DNA of 64,000 nt from Heterocephalus glaber. Its lineage: Eukaryota; Chordata; Mammalia; Rodentia; Bathyergidae. Of the stretch, positions 22,545-33,264 are shown one piece after another (position 1 is the stretch's first letter; each line of letters opens with the position of its first letter). Below the pieces are notes generated by a model, which was not told the DNA's origin, made no database searches, and worked only from the letters and a program-made list of their open reading frames with translations. The position numbers and the translations under genes were made by a program. The stretch covers positions 7,007,923 through 7,071,922 of the forward strand of contig NW_004624795.1 in the NCBI RefSeq assembly GCF_000247695.1, given 5' to 3'.

Positions 22545-22909
22545 TCTACAGTTTTCTGTCCACCTTTCTTCATGGCCCTGCAGGAAGGCAGGACAAGTTG
22601 GAGATGTTCAAGGGCTCTTGGTTTTCCCAGGATATCCTGAGTTGAATCAAGTAATGTTGCTTCATTTTTCTAGTTCCATCAACATGTGAAGCTGGATTTT
22701 ATACAATTGCTATTTAAAAAGGTTGTTAAATATCTGAACTCTATTTCAGGCAGTTCAGCTGAATTTAGAACCTTTATATTGACAATTTTTTGATACTGTA
22801 ATATCAAAAACTAAAGTTTCATGCTGTAATTTTCTGTCATTAGGAAAAAAAAATATCTCTTTTATAATATGCTGCCCAAGGCTGTAAACCGCCCTTTCTT
22901 GGAAGGGAT

Positions 22910-23045
22910 CATTTTAAGAGTGAGGACTCTGAAGTTAGCCCCCTGGGGTTGAAATCTTGGCTTCATTGCTAACTTGCTGCTACCTGGGGCAAATTACTTA
23001 ACATCTCCTCACCTCAGTTTCTGTACTTACCAGTGAGTACAGAAA
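22910..23045 (+). mobile_element. MIR
   Basis: GGACTCTGAAGTTAGCCCCC, GGGGCAAATTACTTAACATC and CACCTCAGTTTCTGTAC. Confidence 0.75.
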
Positions 23046-23989
23046 TGATGCCAGTGATCACTACGGGTTGGATTCCCTTGCCAGGCTCCATACCACCCTC
23101 CTCCCAGGCTGCCGTCCTGTACTCTAGAGCCTGCAAGGCTAAAATCTACATTTTCCAAAGGGCTTTGCGGATGGGGTTCAGCATGCATGGAGGGTTTGTT
23201 AATCAGATGCTTGCCCAGGATCAGGAAGGCCAAGTGAGGCACAAGCATGGCCTCCTTCCTGACCTTTCTCCTGCAAGCAAAGCTGTGAGTGAGGGTTTTG
23301 CAGCAGTCTTCTGTGGCGTGTCCAGGCCCCAAGCCTCCTGCGTGAGCAGGGGTTGTGGGGACAGCAGCGGAGCTGGAGGGGCCTCTATCTTGGTTTCTAA
23401 TCTTCAGCTCACAGCAGTGGGGCTGTTATGGAAGTAGTAGTTCTAGGTTTAGCCTTAGGGATGGCATCTCCAAAGTTTGACCGGTTCCTACCATTCTGGA
23501 AACCAATCCTGGCTCCCAGACCGGAGCCTGCTCCTCCAGCTCTTCCAATGATTCTTTCCTTCATTAAATCCCTTCCCTCTTCAAAGATCCAGTCTGTTCC
23601 AGTTTCTCGTACTAATCCTGGCTGATACAAGGACCTCCCAGAGTTGCTGTGAGAATTCAGGGAGGTCATGAAGGTACTAGGCAGCAGGGCCCAGTATGTG
23701 GTGAACACGGTCAGTGTTTAATAACATGTTATTATCATCGTGATTCCATTATTATTATTGCTATCATTATTCCATTTCAAAGTGTCCTTCCTGGTTCTGG
23801 GGTGCAGCTGAAGATGAGACAAGCTTTATCCTTCTTTAAATGTTCTTGCAATGCAGAGGACTTAAAATGAGATTCATGTTATGAATTGATGTCAGTGATC
23901 AGTAGTAGTTGTTTTTCAAAAATACTATGTTCCTTTCTTTTGGATGAATGAAAAGCTAGTCAGCCTCTGTTATTGGCTCCTTCATTTTT

Positions 23990-24070
23990 TTTTTTTGTAT
24001 CGGGGATCGAACTTGGGTCCTTGCACTTGCAAGGCAGGCAGCGGAACCACTGAGCTCAATCCCCGACCCC
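23990..24070 (-). mobile_element. ID SINE
   Basis: TATCGGGGATCGAACTTGGG to CACTGAGCTCAATCCCCGACC is antisense ID. GGCTCCTTCATTTTT at 23975-23989 and 24071-24085 is a perfect 15-base duplication. Confidence 0.96.
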
Positions 24071-24324
24071 GGCTCCTTCATTTTTAATTTGTTCCTATGT
24101 GCGAGTCCCCACGTTCCCAGGCCTGGAAACTCTGTCCTAGATGGCATTCCCAAGTCCCTGACACCATACCTTGTTGTTAGGGGCTGGTCTCTGGGCGTTG
24201 ATCATGAACTTCAGGAACCCAGGGATGACTCCTTTATCTTTACTTAACCCAGTGACTGATAGGAGTAGCCCTCAGGCTGGATAAATGTCACCTGGGTACC
24301 TTGTCCAACTTTTCTCAGCTCTGC

Positions 24325-24440
24325 GTGTTGGCCAGCATTTTCCAACTGTGCCTGAGAGTTAGAAGCACCTGGATGCTGTAAGAAATTTGAATGCCCAGGT
24401 TTTATGTCAAAAGATCATATTTTGACAGGTCTGGGTATAA
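24325..24440. mobile_element. MER5-like hAT fragment
   Basis: CATTTTCCAACTGTGCCTGAGAG then AGAAGCACCTGGATGCTG recalls MER5-type elements. It is cut by the L1/HMGB2 insertion site. Confidence 0.5.
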
Positions 24441-24456
24441 GCATGTGCCCTGTATT

Positions 24457-24761
24457 TTTTTCAAAATTAATTTTATTGGTACATTTTAGGTATACAATAT
24501 AATGACATTCATCATTGGAGAAATGCACCTTTACATACTCTCCTGGTTCTTATTCTTTCCCCCATCCCCCTGCCCTCCCTTCAACCCCTCCATCCCTCCC
24601 CATTTACAAAGACTTTGTTTCCTTTTTTTCATTTTCTCATATTAATTCCATTCCCTTCTTTACTTTCCCCTACCCCTCCCACTTCCTCTTCCCCTTCCCC
24701 TTTGCCCCTTTTCTTCCTATTTCACATTATCTATTATACCTTTTAGTCCTTATTTATACGT
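24457..24761 (-). mobile_element. L1 3' end, severely 5'-truncated
   Basis: The plus strand shows the reverse complement of an L1 3' UTR: a T-run, then TTTTATTGGTACATTTTAGG, then a long pyrimidine-rich stretch around 24536-24720. The same motif order opens the L1 copies at 19502, 57712 and 63631. It is flanked by TGCCCTGTATT at 24446-24456 and 24762-24772. Only about 300 bases of the 3' end are kept and no ORF2 remains. It shares its right duplication with the HMGB2 retrocopy. Confidence 0.8.
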
Positions 24762-24772
24762 TGCCCTGTATT

Positions 24773-25989
24773 TTTTTTAATATACATAATTTTATTACAA
24801 ATTAAAAAAAAAAAAACACAAAATGCAACATCCTAAAAAAACCCAAAACTTACTATTGGTACTAGTTCCTGCAAATTTGCTGTGCTACCACACACGTGAA
24901 AGAAATCATTAAATATTTAGGAACATTCAACATCAAAAGCTTTAAAATCTAACTATATGTAGTAGCTCCTCAAAAAGCTACAACCTGAATTTTTTAAAAA
25001 AGTATTTTTTCTACAAAGAATTTTATCAGCCATACAAAAATCTGTACAGTTTTTATACTGAAGCTAATGTTGAGCTGCACTTGAATTCACATTCTTAGCA
25101 AAACAATTGCCTGAGCACACATTTACTCCACATGCCATTACAGGACAGCCATTTATTCTTCATCTTCATCCTCCTCCTCCTCATCTTCCTCTTCCTCCTC
25201 CTCCTCCTCCTCATCTTCTGGTTCATTCTTCTTCTTTGAGCCTCTTGGCCTACCGGGACCCTTCTTTCCTGCTTCACTTTTGCCCTTGGCACTGTATGCA
25301 GCAATATCCTTTTCGTACTTCTCCTTTAGCTTAGCTGCTTTTTGCTCATATGGTTGTTTATCTTTGGCTGACTGCTCAGACCACATTTCCCCCAAATTTT
25401 TTGCAGTATCTCCAATGGACAGTCTTGGGTATTCACTTTTGATCTTTGGGCGATGTTCAGAGCAGAACAGGAAGAAGGCAGACGGTGGTCTTTTAGGTGC
25501 ATTGGGATCTTTCTTCTTTCCTTTCTTATCCCCACCCTTGGGAGGAACGTAATTTTTCATCTCCCTGTCATAGCGAGCCTTATCACTCTTGGCCATATCT
25601 TCAAACTTCGACTTTTCCTTCGCTGACATGGTCTTCCATCTCTCCGAGCACTTCTTGGAGAACTGGGCGAAGCTGACCGAGGAGTCGGGGTGCTTCTTCT
25701 TGTGCTCCTCGCGGCAGGTCTGCACGAAGAAGGCGTACGAGGACATCTTGCCCCGCGGCTTGTTGGGGTCTCCCTTGCCCATGGCGGCGCGGCCTGGTGC
25801 GAGCTTTTCCTCAGTCCCGCAGAGCGGCCGGGTCCTACTACGACGCTTCCTTCCTAGGGCTCTGGCGTGAACTGGTTTACCGCTAAGGCAACCCTCAGCC
25901 TCTTGTTTTGCAGAGTTCTCCGCGCCACCACCACCACCACCGCAACTTGACATACCCGGCCACAGGCCACACCCCTGCCTCTTTGATTC
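24773..25989 (-). mobile_element. Full extent of the HMGB2 processed retrocopy (UTRs, A-tail)
   Basis: The copy includes about 200 bases of GC-rich 5' leader with a GGT-type triplet run (25930-25952), the coding frame, and about 380 bases of 3' UTR. The poly(A) signal AATAAA reads on the minus strand at 24796-24791. The A-tail follows 12 bases later (T-run 24771-24778 on the plus strand). An 11-base direct repeat TGCCCTGTATT flanks it at 24762-24772 and 25990-26000. Beyond the right copy the plus strand reads CTTT/AAAA, which fits an L1 endonuclease nick. Together these are the hallmarks of L1-mediated mRNA retroposition. Confidence 0.9.
25153..25782 (-). pseudogene. HMGB2 (retrocopy): HMGB2 retrocopy, open reading frame intact (209 aa)
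   Basis: The minus-strand frame from the ATG at 25782 to the TAA at 25153 encodes 209 residues, the usual HMGB2 length. It begins [22 protein letters not shown] box A spans roughly residues 9-79 and box B roughly 95-163, the latter opening with the [13 protein letters not shown] signature. A basic linker follows, then an acidic tail of about 24 residues, shorter than the HMGB1 tail. HMGB2 is a nuclear DNA-bending chromatin protein. The [13 protein letters not shown] and GPGRP segments identify HMGB2 rather than HMGB1 or HMGB3. The frame has no introns, although the parent gene is spliced, and A-tail and target duplications flank it, so this is a retroposed copy. Relative to remembered HMGB2 it differs at several normally conserved sites: N to S and E to Q in box A, and HPG to YPR, KK to KN and YRA to YSA in box B. 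These changes suggest relaxed constraint. The frame stays open upstream to 26052, but the family start is 25782. It could be a transcribed retrogene; no promoter is visible. Confidence 0.92.
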
Positions 25990-26173
25990 TGCCCTGTATT
26001 CTTTAAAAGACCCTTTGATCCCCTGTCTCCCATCACTAACCTTAATAATCACTTCCTCGAGGATCAGAAAACGCAGTGACTAGATGTATGTTAATGTTGT
26101 TAGGATGACTTGCCATGGTCTCAATTGTCTGCTAAGCGGTGGCAACATCCAGCAGTTTGTTCAGTCCTCTTTT

Positions 26174-26252
26174 TTTTTGGTACCAGGGATTGAACTCGGG
26201 TCCTTGCGCTTGCGCAGCAGGCGGTGAAACCACTGAGCTAAATCCCCGGCCT
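26174..26252 (-). mobile_element. ID SINE
   Basis: GGTACCAGGGATTGAACTCG to CACTGAGCTAAATCCCCGGCC is antisense ID. GTTCAG(T/A)CCTCTTTT flanks at 26159 and 26253. Confidence 0.95.
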
Positions 26253-26649
26253 GTTCAGACCTCTTTTATTTCCTGTTCTGCCCTTGGAGGGGTGGGGCCT
26301 CGCAAGCAATGGGTGAAGACCAAAAGACTCAGTGGGTCTCTTGCCACCCCCTTATCTCCAAGGGCTATGGCTCTGCTCCCAGTCTCTCTCCTAGGACCTG
26401 CCAGGAATTGGGTTCATTCTGACTGGGGAAAACAGGACTCAGTTCCTGGATTCATGGGACAGACAGCCTGTATTCAATACAGTGTGCCATCCTTCAGGAA
26501 TGGAAACACCCTGCTAGTAGTGTTTGAACAATGGTTATTGCGGGTGCAGTTCAATTAATTCTAATGTCGAGAGGAGGAGGAATATTTCCATCTTACTTTA
26601 TAGTAGGAGGATCTGGGCAGCCTGGTGGGCAGTAGCTAGCATCATCTCC

Positions 26650-27010
26650 AGTGATTGCAGCCCATGTTTTGCACCTGTACTATTGGGGGCTGGGCAATCA
26701 GAGATGACAAGAACAAGTTCCTGCCCTCTAGGAGGCCACAGGCCAACAGGGCAGCAGTAGGAAGGAAGACTGAGGAGAATCAACTTGCTCTGTCCAGATT
26801 GTGTAGAGCTGGAGTCTCAAAGGGAGATTTCTCAAAGGAGAGGAGGAGCTCGTCTGGTAGAAGGAACAGCATTAGTGAAGGCACAGAGGCAAACTGTGGG
26901 GTGCAAAGTGGGAAGGATAGCAGCAGAAGTGAGAAGGGGGCAGATCACAAAACCCTCTCAGCCAGGATGAGGAGCTGGGATTTGGTTCCAGAGGCAGGAG
27001 ATGTAGGGGG
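26650..27010 (+). mobile_element. L2 fragment
   Basis: AACAAGTTCCTGCCCTCTAGGAGG, GGAACAGCATTAGTGAAGGC and GAGGCAGGAGATGTAGG match L2 order. Confidence 0.55.
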
Positions 27011-27316
27011 TGTGTGTGTGAAAGGAGGGACTGACCGAATACCTCCGGCCTTATATAAGCAAGGATTCCAGGCATTGGTTTGGATTCAGAGGCCAGGTCC
27101 TCATGCTGGATGGTGTTCCTTAAAGTGAGGCCATGAATTGTCTGCTGTCAGTCACCGGGGGCGGTGGGTGGATGGGTGCCGGGCTTGTCAGAGGGTGGTT
27201 CTTGAACTCCAACCCAGACGTAGGACTCTCCATGGGCTGGGGCAAGCTATGTGCATTTTAAAGGAACTTCCCAGCAGATTCTGAGGCTGGTTTTAAAAGT
27301 TAAAACTTCTGTGCTC

Positions 27317-27393
27317 GCTGGGGATTTAGCTCAGTGGTTCTGGCGCCTGCCTTGAAAGCACAAGGTCCCAAGTTTGATCCCTGGTACCAAAAA
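27317..27393 (+). mobile_element. ID SINE
   Basis: GCTGGGGATTTAGCTCAGTG to GTTTGATCCCTGGTACCAA. The tail is very short (AAAAAG). AACTTCT occurs on both sides as a probable duplication. Confidence 0.9.
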
Positions 27394-28072
27394 GAACTTC
27401 TTTACTGATAAGAAATGTAAATCAGTAAATCCCGTTTGAAGAAGCTATCCAAACCACAGACCTCAGCTGGGATGCCATGTTCTAAACCAGCACCTATCTG
27501 CCTTACTGGGCAGACAAATCACCTGACTCAGTGGTCCCGGCTGGGGCTGAGGGTCTGCACTGTAACATACTCTCAGGTGACACCATCACTACTGGTCCTG
27601 GACCACATTAAGTATTGTGAATCCTCCTCGGTAGCCACAGTTGATTGGCTGCTCTAGGGTCAGGTGACCAAAGCCGGTCCAATGACAGACTGGGGAGGCA
27701 GTCTGGGTAAATGCTTTGCTTCCAGGGGTGGATACTGATTAGCAGGTACCACTCCTATCTCTCAAGTTTCAACTGGGAAACTCAGGGTGTGGTATGAGTC
27801 AGCAGGCCATGAGAAAAGAGGGGAGGATGGTGGGAAGATCTTAACGCGGAAAGGTATGCTGTCAGAATGGCAGGGTTATGGGATCATCCCTAAATTTCTG
27901 TTGCTGGCTCCTCATTGATGTGCTGGGTCCTCCCAGCTTCTAAGTCACTCTCAGGTCTCCTGGGTTTTTTTCTGATAATTCCTCTGTCTCTCTTTTACCT
28001 TGCTGTGTCCTTATAACAAGTGTCCAACGCTTGAGGGGGCCCCAGTGAGACTCTTTCTTACTGCATTTTTTT

Positions 28073-28392
28073 TTGCTAGGGCTGCTGCAGACTGGGTAGC
28101 TTCAATAACAGAAATTTATTTTCTCACAATTCTGGAGGCTGGAATCCAAGATCAGGTGCTGGTAGGGTTAGTTTCCCATGAGACCTCTCTCCACCTTCTC
28201 CCGCATCCCCGTGGGGCCCTTCTTTCTGCATGCCCTCTGTTGGTCTCTCTTTTTCTCACCATTTATAATGATCAGGAGCCCCTCTTTGTGGCCTCATTAC
28301 CTCCTTAAAGGCTGTATCTCTAAATACAGTCACACTGGGAGCTTAAGCTTTAACCTATGAATTTTGCGGGGATGCAGTTCAGTCCATAATGC
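28073..28392 (-). mobile_element. MaLR-type LTR
   Basis: AGGGCTGCTGCAGACTGGGTAGCTTCAATAACAGAAATTTATTTTCTCAC is split by small gaps from consensus. ATTCTGGAGGCTGGAATCC and GATGCAGTTCAGTCCATAA mark an antisense LTR. Confidence 0.7.
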
Positions 28393-28419
28393 TTATAAAC
28401 AAATTATTCTATCATCATA

Positions 28420-28545
28420 GGGTGTGGAATAAAGCCAGGAGACCTGAGTTGAAGTTGAATCCTTCCCTAACTCAACACTACTCTTGGGCAAGTTCCTCTC
28501 CTTTCTGGACCTGGCTTTCAGTATGAAGTAAGGTGTGTTGACCAG
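28420..28545 (+). mobile_element. MIR between two MaLR LTRs
   Basis: GGAGACCTGAGTTGAAGTTG and TTGGGCAAGTTCCTCTCC are core-like. Confidence 0.65.
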
Positions 28546-28591
28546 AAGGCTCCTAAGGTCCTCTGTGGCCGAGCCATTCTAGAATTCTAAG

Positions 28592-28937
28592 GATGTCTTA
28601 GTCTCTTCAAGTTGCTGTCACAAAATGCCATAGACTGAGTGGCTTCAACAATGGGAATTTATTTCTTACAGTTCTGGGGGCTGGGAAGTCCCACATCAGG
28701 ATGCCAGCATGCTCGGGTTCTGGGGAGGGCCCTCCTGGTTTGCAGATGGCCTTCTTGTTGAGTCTTCACATGGCAGAGAGAGGGTTCTGGTGTCTTCTAT
28801 CTCTAAGGCCACTAATCAAAATCTCATCTAAACCTACTGATCTCCCAAAGGCCCCACCTCCTAATACAATCAAATTGGGGGTCAAGGCTTCAACATATGA
28901 ATTATGTAGCAGGACACAAACATTTCAGTCCATGACA
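28592..28937 (-). mobile_element. MaLR-type LTR, second copy
   Basis: GTCTTAGTCTCTTCAAGTTGC, GACTGAGTGGCTTCAACAATG, CCCCACCTCCTAATACAATC and ACACAAACATTTCAGTCCATG give a nearly full antisense LTR 200 bases from the previous one. A MIR lies between the two. Confidence 0.75.
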
Positions 28938-29282
28938 AAGGGTTAGGACACGATCTAGGGTAAGGGGAGCCCATAGTTCTATTGTCTATGCAGTAAAGAT
29001 TGGAGGGCAAGGTCTACAGGTGAGCTTAGGGGAACATGCCCAGCGCTGCTGCCTTGCAGTGTTTCTGGGTCTGATTTTTTTCAATGACGAAACAAAATTT
29101 TTCCTCTTTGTGTTGATTCTAGTGGCAGGATCCTTGGTGCCTGACTCTCATAGGGTTTCTTTCATGCTCTCATAGCTTTGTGGCTTGAGAGAGCTACTCA
29201 CAATCAATTCAGCTTGGGCTCTATAATCTTATAGAGACAAATGGATAAACCATCTTCCCAGGAACTCCGGGTAGTGGGAAGG

Positions 29283-29405
29283 GCACTGGGTGGGAGTCAG
29301 AAGTCTCAGGTCCTTGCTCTGTTGTTTACTCATCCACGTGACCTTGGACATCCCTTCCAGTCATTGGGCCCCAGTTTCGCTATCTGTGGCTCAGGGTGAA
29401 CTCTC
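29283..29405 (+). mobile_element. MIR
   Basis: CACTGGGTGGGAGTCAGAAG, GTGACCTTGGACATCCC and CCCCAGTTTCGCTATCTG. Confidence 0.75.
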
Positions 29406-29619
29406 GGGCCTCCCACTTTGAGGCTGGTGCAGGGGTGACCATGAAGGCCTCTTTCTGTAGGAACTGCTTGGGCTTCTTCCCTCATTCATATTCAAGCAGC
29501 CTTGTTTTTGCCTCCCGTCGCTCTTTTACCTAATCCAGTTAGCCTCACTCAACACTGTTTTAAGATTTTGTGACTTTCGGAAACTATTTTCCCAGTCTCA
29601 CTAGCTCTTTGATTTGGCC

Positions 29620-29905
29620 TGGCGTTTCCTCTTGGGCTGTGGGCAGCAGTGGAGGAAGGCTGCTTCCGAACGGCTGAGAGCTGCTGAGACCGCTTGGGGC
29701 ACTGGGGGTGCGGTTGCTGCCGCTGTCCCGGCGCAGGCAGAGTTAGGTTTTGATCACACCACTCTGGTTGGAGAGCCGTTGCCGGCTGCCTGGGGTGCAG
29801 CCCGTTACTTAGGTCATCACCCTGCGGAGAATGTCCCCTGCCATTTCACTCTGGAGCTGGGCTCCTTGAAGGAAGGCCAGCTGCAGTGCTGTCGCGCTGT
29901 GTTCT
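29620..29905. other. CpG-containing GC-rich segment
   Basis: Several CG dinucleotides (CGAACGG, GCCGCTGTCCCGGCGC, GCCGTTGCCGG, GTCGCGC) cluster in an otherwise CpG-poor window. This could be a small CpG island or young repeat debris next to the LTR at 29905. No exon is recognisable. Confidence 0.4.
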
Positions 29906-30292
29906 GACAAAGGACTAGAAATGTATTGTTTCTTACCATTCCGGAGCATAGAAGTCTGAAACCAAGGTGGTGGCAGGGCCAATGCTTCTGAAGTCAATAG
30001 GGGCAAATCCTTTCTTCCTAGCTTCTGGTGCTTTGTAGCTGTTCCTGGTTTTCCCTGGCTTGCAACCAGAGCATTTCAAGTCCCTCCTCCATTGTCATGA
30101 GGCATTCACCCTTTTTGTTTGTGTTTTCATGTATCAGCAGCTACACTAGATTTAGGACCTACCCTGCTCCACTGTGGCTCCATTTTAATGACATCTGCAA
30201 TGACACTTTCCCATGAAGGCTGCATTTTCTGGTACAAGGTATTAGGACTTCAACACATCTTTTTGGAGGACACAATTTAAATCACAATATCG
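29905..30292 (-). mobile_element. MaLR-type LTR, diverged
   Basis: TTACCATTCCGGAGCATAGAAG, a long middle, then TTAGGACTTCAACACATC and GGAGGACACAATTTAAATC follow the same antisense order as the LTRs at 28.1 and 28.6 kb. Confidence 0.55.
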
Positions 30293-30297
30293 CTGTA

Positions 30298-30460
30298 AGT
30301 GAAACAGCTTTATCTTGATTTTTGTAGATGAGGAAACAGGCTCCGTGAAGTTTGTGACTCCTGTAATCCACACAGTTGGCAAGTGGCAGAGTCAGAATTT
30401 TGGGCATAAGTCATCTGTTTCCAATCCCTATGAGCTTTCCTCCATAACAGCTTTTCCACT
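30298..30460 (-). mobile_element. MIR
   Basis: GTAGATGAGGAAACAGGCTCC and TTGGCAAGTGGCAGAGTCAG. Confidence 0.75.
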
Positions 30461-30669
30461 CACAGCCTCTTGTCCCCTTGTTAAACACACTTGGGTCTTG
30501 GTATCTGTATTTCCGAGCTGCCCAGGTGCTTCTGAGGCAAGGTAGAACCAGGAACTCCTGCGCTCCATCTTGGTTCCTGACCAGGGTAAGGGAGGTGGAG
30601 AGTTGAATAGTGGCTGATTGTCTGGACGGGTAGGGGTGTGGCGGGGTGGAGGCAAACCCCAAACGTATC

Positions 30670-31010
30670 TCTCAAACTTTATCTTGCGGATGGATGAATC
30701 GCCCGGGGACCTTGTTAAAATGCAGATTCAGAATCAAGGGCACAGGGCTTCCAGTTGTGGATTGTGATTCTACATTTCTAACAAGCTCCTAGGAGATGCT
30801 GACGCAAGTAGCAGGGGCCTAAGAGGCCATCCTAGATGAGACATGATGGGTGATGAATTAATGATGGATTCTTCAAAATCTGGCTCTCCACTGGGCCATG
30901 TGGTGAGTTCTTGACATATCAAATCTCCAGGACCCATCCCTAGAGAGGGCTGGCCTTTTCAAAAAGCTCCCGAGGTAATTCCACTGTGTGGGCAAGTGTA
31001 GGAGTCTTCA
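30670..31010. mobile_element. MER5-like hAT fragments (two pieces)
   Basis: TTGTTAAAATGCAGATTCAG and TACATTTCTAACAAGCTCC (30710-30790) belong to one piece. AAAAAGCTCCCGAGGTAATTCC (30960-30982) is a second. Confidence 0.6.
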
Positions 31011-31619
31011 TTTGGGTCAAGGCAAGGGGCATAAAGATGCATGTGCAGAAGGTGTGAGCTGTTCTGTTGTCCTGTCCTTCGGAGCATCTCTGACCGACCC
31101 CGCTGACTTGCCACTGCTGATCCTGAGGCTGGACTCAAAGCACCGGAAGGAGATCTGGCTCACCAGGCCGGAAAGGGTGGAGCCAGGAGTTGTTCTGTGC
31201 CCTGCTGATGTCTGTGCCAGAGCACTGGGTGCTGAGTTGCAGGCTGATGGGTAGCGAGTTTCCCAGGAGCTCCAGAAATCAGAATGCATTGCTGTTTTCT
31301 AGCTAGAGTCCCGGTCTCTGATTTTCCCATTAAATTGTTGCCTGCCTTGTCTGCGAACCCTCTGTTATCCTATGTACCAACTCCTTCCCTCTGTTTCTCC
31401 TCTCTGCCCTGGGACAGCTTCTTTGATGAGCCCTAGACCACCCAAGTGGTTCACACGAGCAGGAGTCAGACCCCACGTGCAGTATAGGGATTGTGCATGT
31501 TAAAAGTCCTTCCTCACATTCCCCTAGTTCTGGCTGCATTTGATCTCAAAGCTTCCAATCCTAACCACTATTTTGTACTACTGCTGTGTATGAGGCTTTG
31601 CAGTGGGCAGTAGTTTGGG

Positions 31620-31815
31620 GCAGTGGATGAGAACTTTGGCTTCAGGCTCATCGGAGCCTTCTCCCAGTTCTGGCTCTCTCTAGCTTGTGGTTGTAGGAGG
31701 AAGTCTTGACATGTTTGTTTTTTTACCTGCAAGATGGGGCTAGGGTTATATGGACTTTATAGGGCTACAGTAGGCATTAAACAGGTGATTTGTGTAAAGC
31801 GTCTTAGGGCAGTGA
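31620..31815 (+). mobile_element. MIR
   Basis: TTACCTGCAAGATGGGGCTAG and GTGTAAAGCGTCTTAGGGCAG keep the 3' half order. Confidence 0.65.
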
Positions 31816-32092
31816 CCGCATGGTTAGATGCCTAAGTGTCTTTGAAACACTGCAATAACAGGGGTGAGACCAACCCTCTGGAATCTAGGGCATCTTCTGC
31901 CCCAAGGCTCAGGATGTTTTTCTGCCTCTGTCCCTCTACAAGGGCAAAATGGGGAGGTTTGCAAAAGGGCTTTTGGATTGACTTATTTTTCACGAGAATC
32001 TGTTTGCTTCTTTCTCTTCTTATTTCTTTGATTTTAATTATTTTAAAAAAGCATACTTCTGGGGCACATTGAGTTGACATTCACCCAGAGCA

Positions 32093-32235
32093 TATGGTGT
32101 AGAGGTGCGGAGCACGGACTTCAGAGTCCACTATCGGGCTGTGCCATTTAGAAGCTTTGGCATCCTGGGCAAATCCCTAACTCTCAGTCTCAGCTTCCTT
32201 CTCTACAAATCACAGATACCGGTAGGACCTGGTTC
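32093..32235 (+). mobile_element. MIR
   Basis: GGACTTCAGAGTCCACTATCG, TGGGCAAATCCCTAACTCTC. Confidence 0.7.
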
Positions 32236-32364
32236 TGAAGATGGCTGAGATGGTGTGGATGAAGAGTGGAGGGCAGAGCCTGTACTTGGGACTCAGTGTC
32301 TGTTAGCTGGAATGGTAGGCTGCCCACCCTGTGGCATCTCTAGTACATGGTCTCGGTTCTCCTT

Positions 32365-32515
32365 TAATCCCATCTCTACCCTCAGGTCAGCCGTACTGTC
32401 TTCATTTCACAGATGGACACGAGGCTCAGATGTTTGGAAACTGGACCGAGGTCCTATAACTAATAAGTGGTGGAGCTAAGATTTCAACTTTGGACTTTTA
32501 GCTAAAAAATTTGAG
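32365..32515 (-). mobile_element. MIR
   Basis: CTTCATTTCACAGATGGACAC and AATAAGTGGTGGAGCTAAG. Confidence 0.7.
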
Positions 32516-33149
32516 GTTTTTCTTCACCTTGGCTTCTTAATCTGGGGTCCAAGGAAACCTAGATTATTTGTGGGTTTCGTTGAGTTTGGAGACCCCTTTT
32601 GAAATTGTTTCAAAATCAGGTGCTTGTATTTTTGGAACCGGGTCCATGACATCATGATCCTGACTTTCTCATAAGATAGAAAAATTCTTTAGTTAACTCC
32701 AAATATATGAAACTGTGGTTGCTGAGATCATGCAAATAATTGGGCTGTCACTCAGCTGAGTTCCTAGAATTTGTCGTTTTCGTGTTCGTACTTTTTTTCC
32801 ATCTTGCTATGGGATTCTTGAGAGGGGCTCGACAGAGCCTTTTAGCTCCATCACTATGTGCCAGATCCCCACAACAGGGGAGAAAATATCCCACCAGGAG
32901 CTCTTTCCTTGATTTGGAAGGCTCTAGGTCTGTTCTCTAAATCCTGGAGGAGGAGACTGGGGAGCTGGATGCCACACTGGCCCTGGTGGTCGGCTCTGCA
33001 CCAGGTATCACACCCACAGTTAGCAGTGGGAATGGGTTCAGTTACCTGCCTCGGGGTACTGACCGTGTCTGGGCAAGTCCACGCTCCTCTCAGGGCTGAG
33101 AGGAAGCCTACATCACACATGGGTGCTGAGCACTGATGAGTGTTCTCAT

Positions 33150-33256
33150 TTTGAGACAGAATCTTGCTAAGTTGCCCAGGCTGGCCTCAAACTTTCGATC
33201 CTCCTGCCTCAGCCTCCCACGAAATTGGATTACAAGGATGCACTACCATGCCTCCC
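33150..33256 (-). mobile_element. B1-like SINE monomer
   Basis: TTGAGACAGAATCTTGCTAA, GGCTGGCCTCAAACTTTCG and CTGCCTCAGCCTCCC are antisense 7SL-derived sequence. No ID half is adjacent. Confidence 0.8.
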
Positions 33257-33264
33257 TCCAGGAA

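Larger units (their letters stand above)
24446..26004. repeat. Triplicated target-site duplication around L1 and HMGB2 retrocopy
   Basis: TGCCCTGTATT occurs exactly at 24446-24456, 24762-24772 and 25990-26000. The first pair brackets the truncated L1 and the second pair brackets the retrocopy. The likely empty site joined GCATG to TGCCCTGTATTCTTT/AAAA. Confidence 0.85.

Noticed and set aside
25100..25340. Plus-strand His/Pro-rich frame over the CCT repeats
   Set aside because: Shadow of the HMGB2 acidic tail on the opposite strand.
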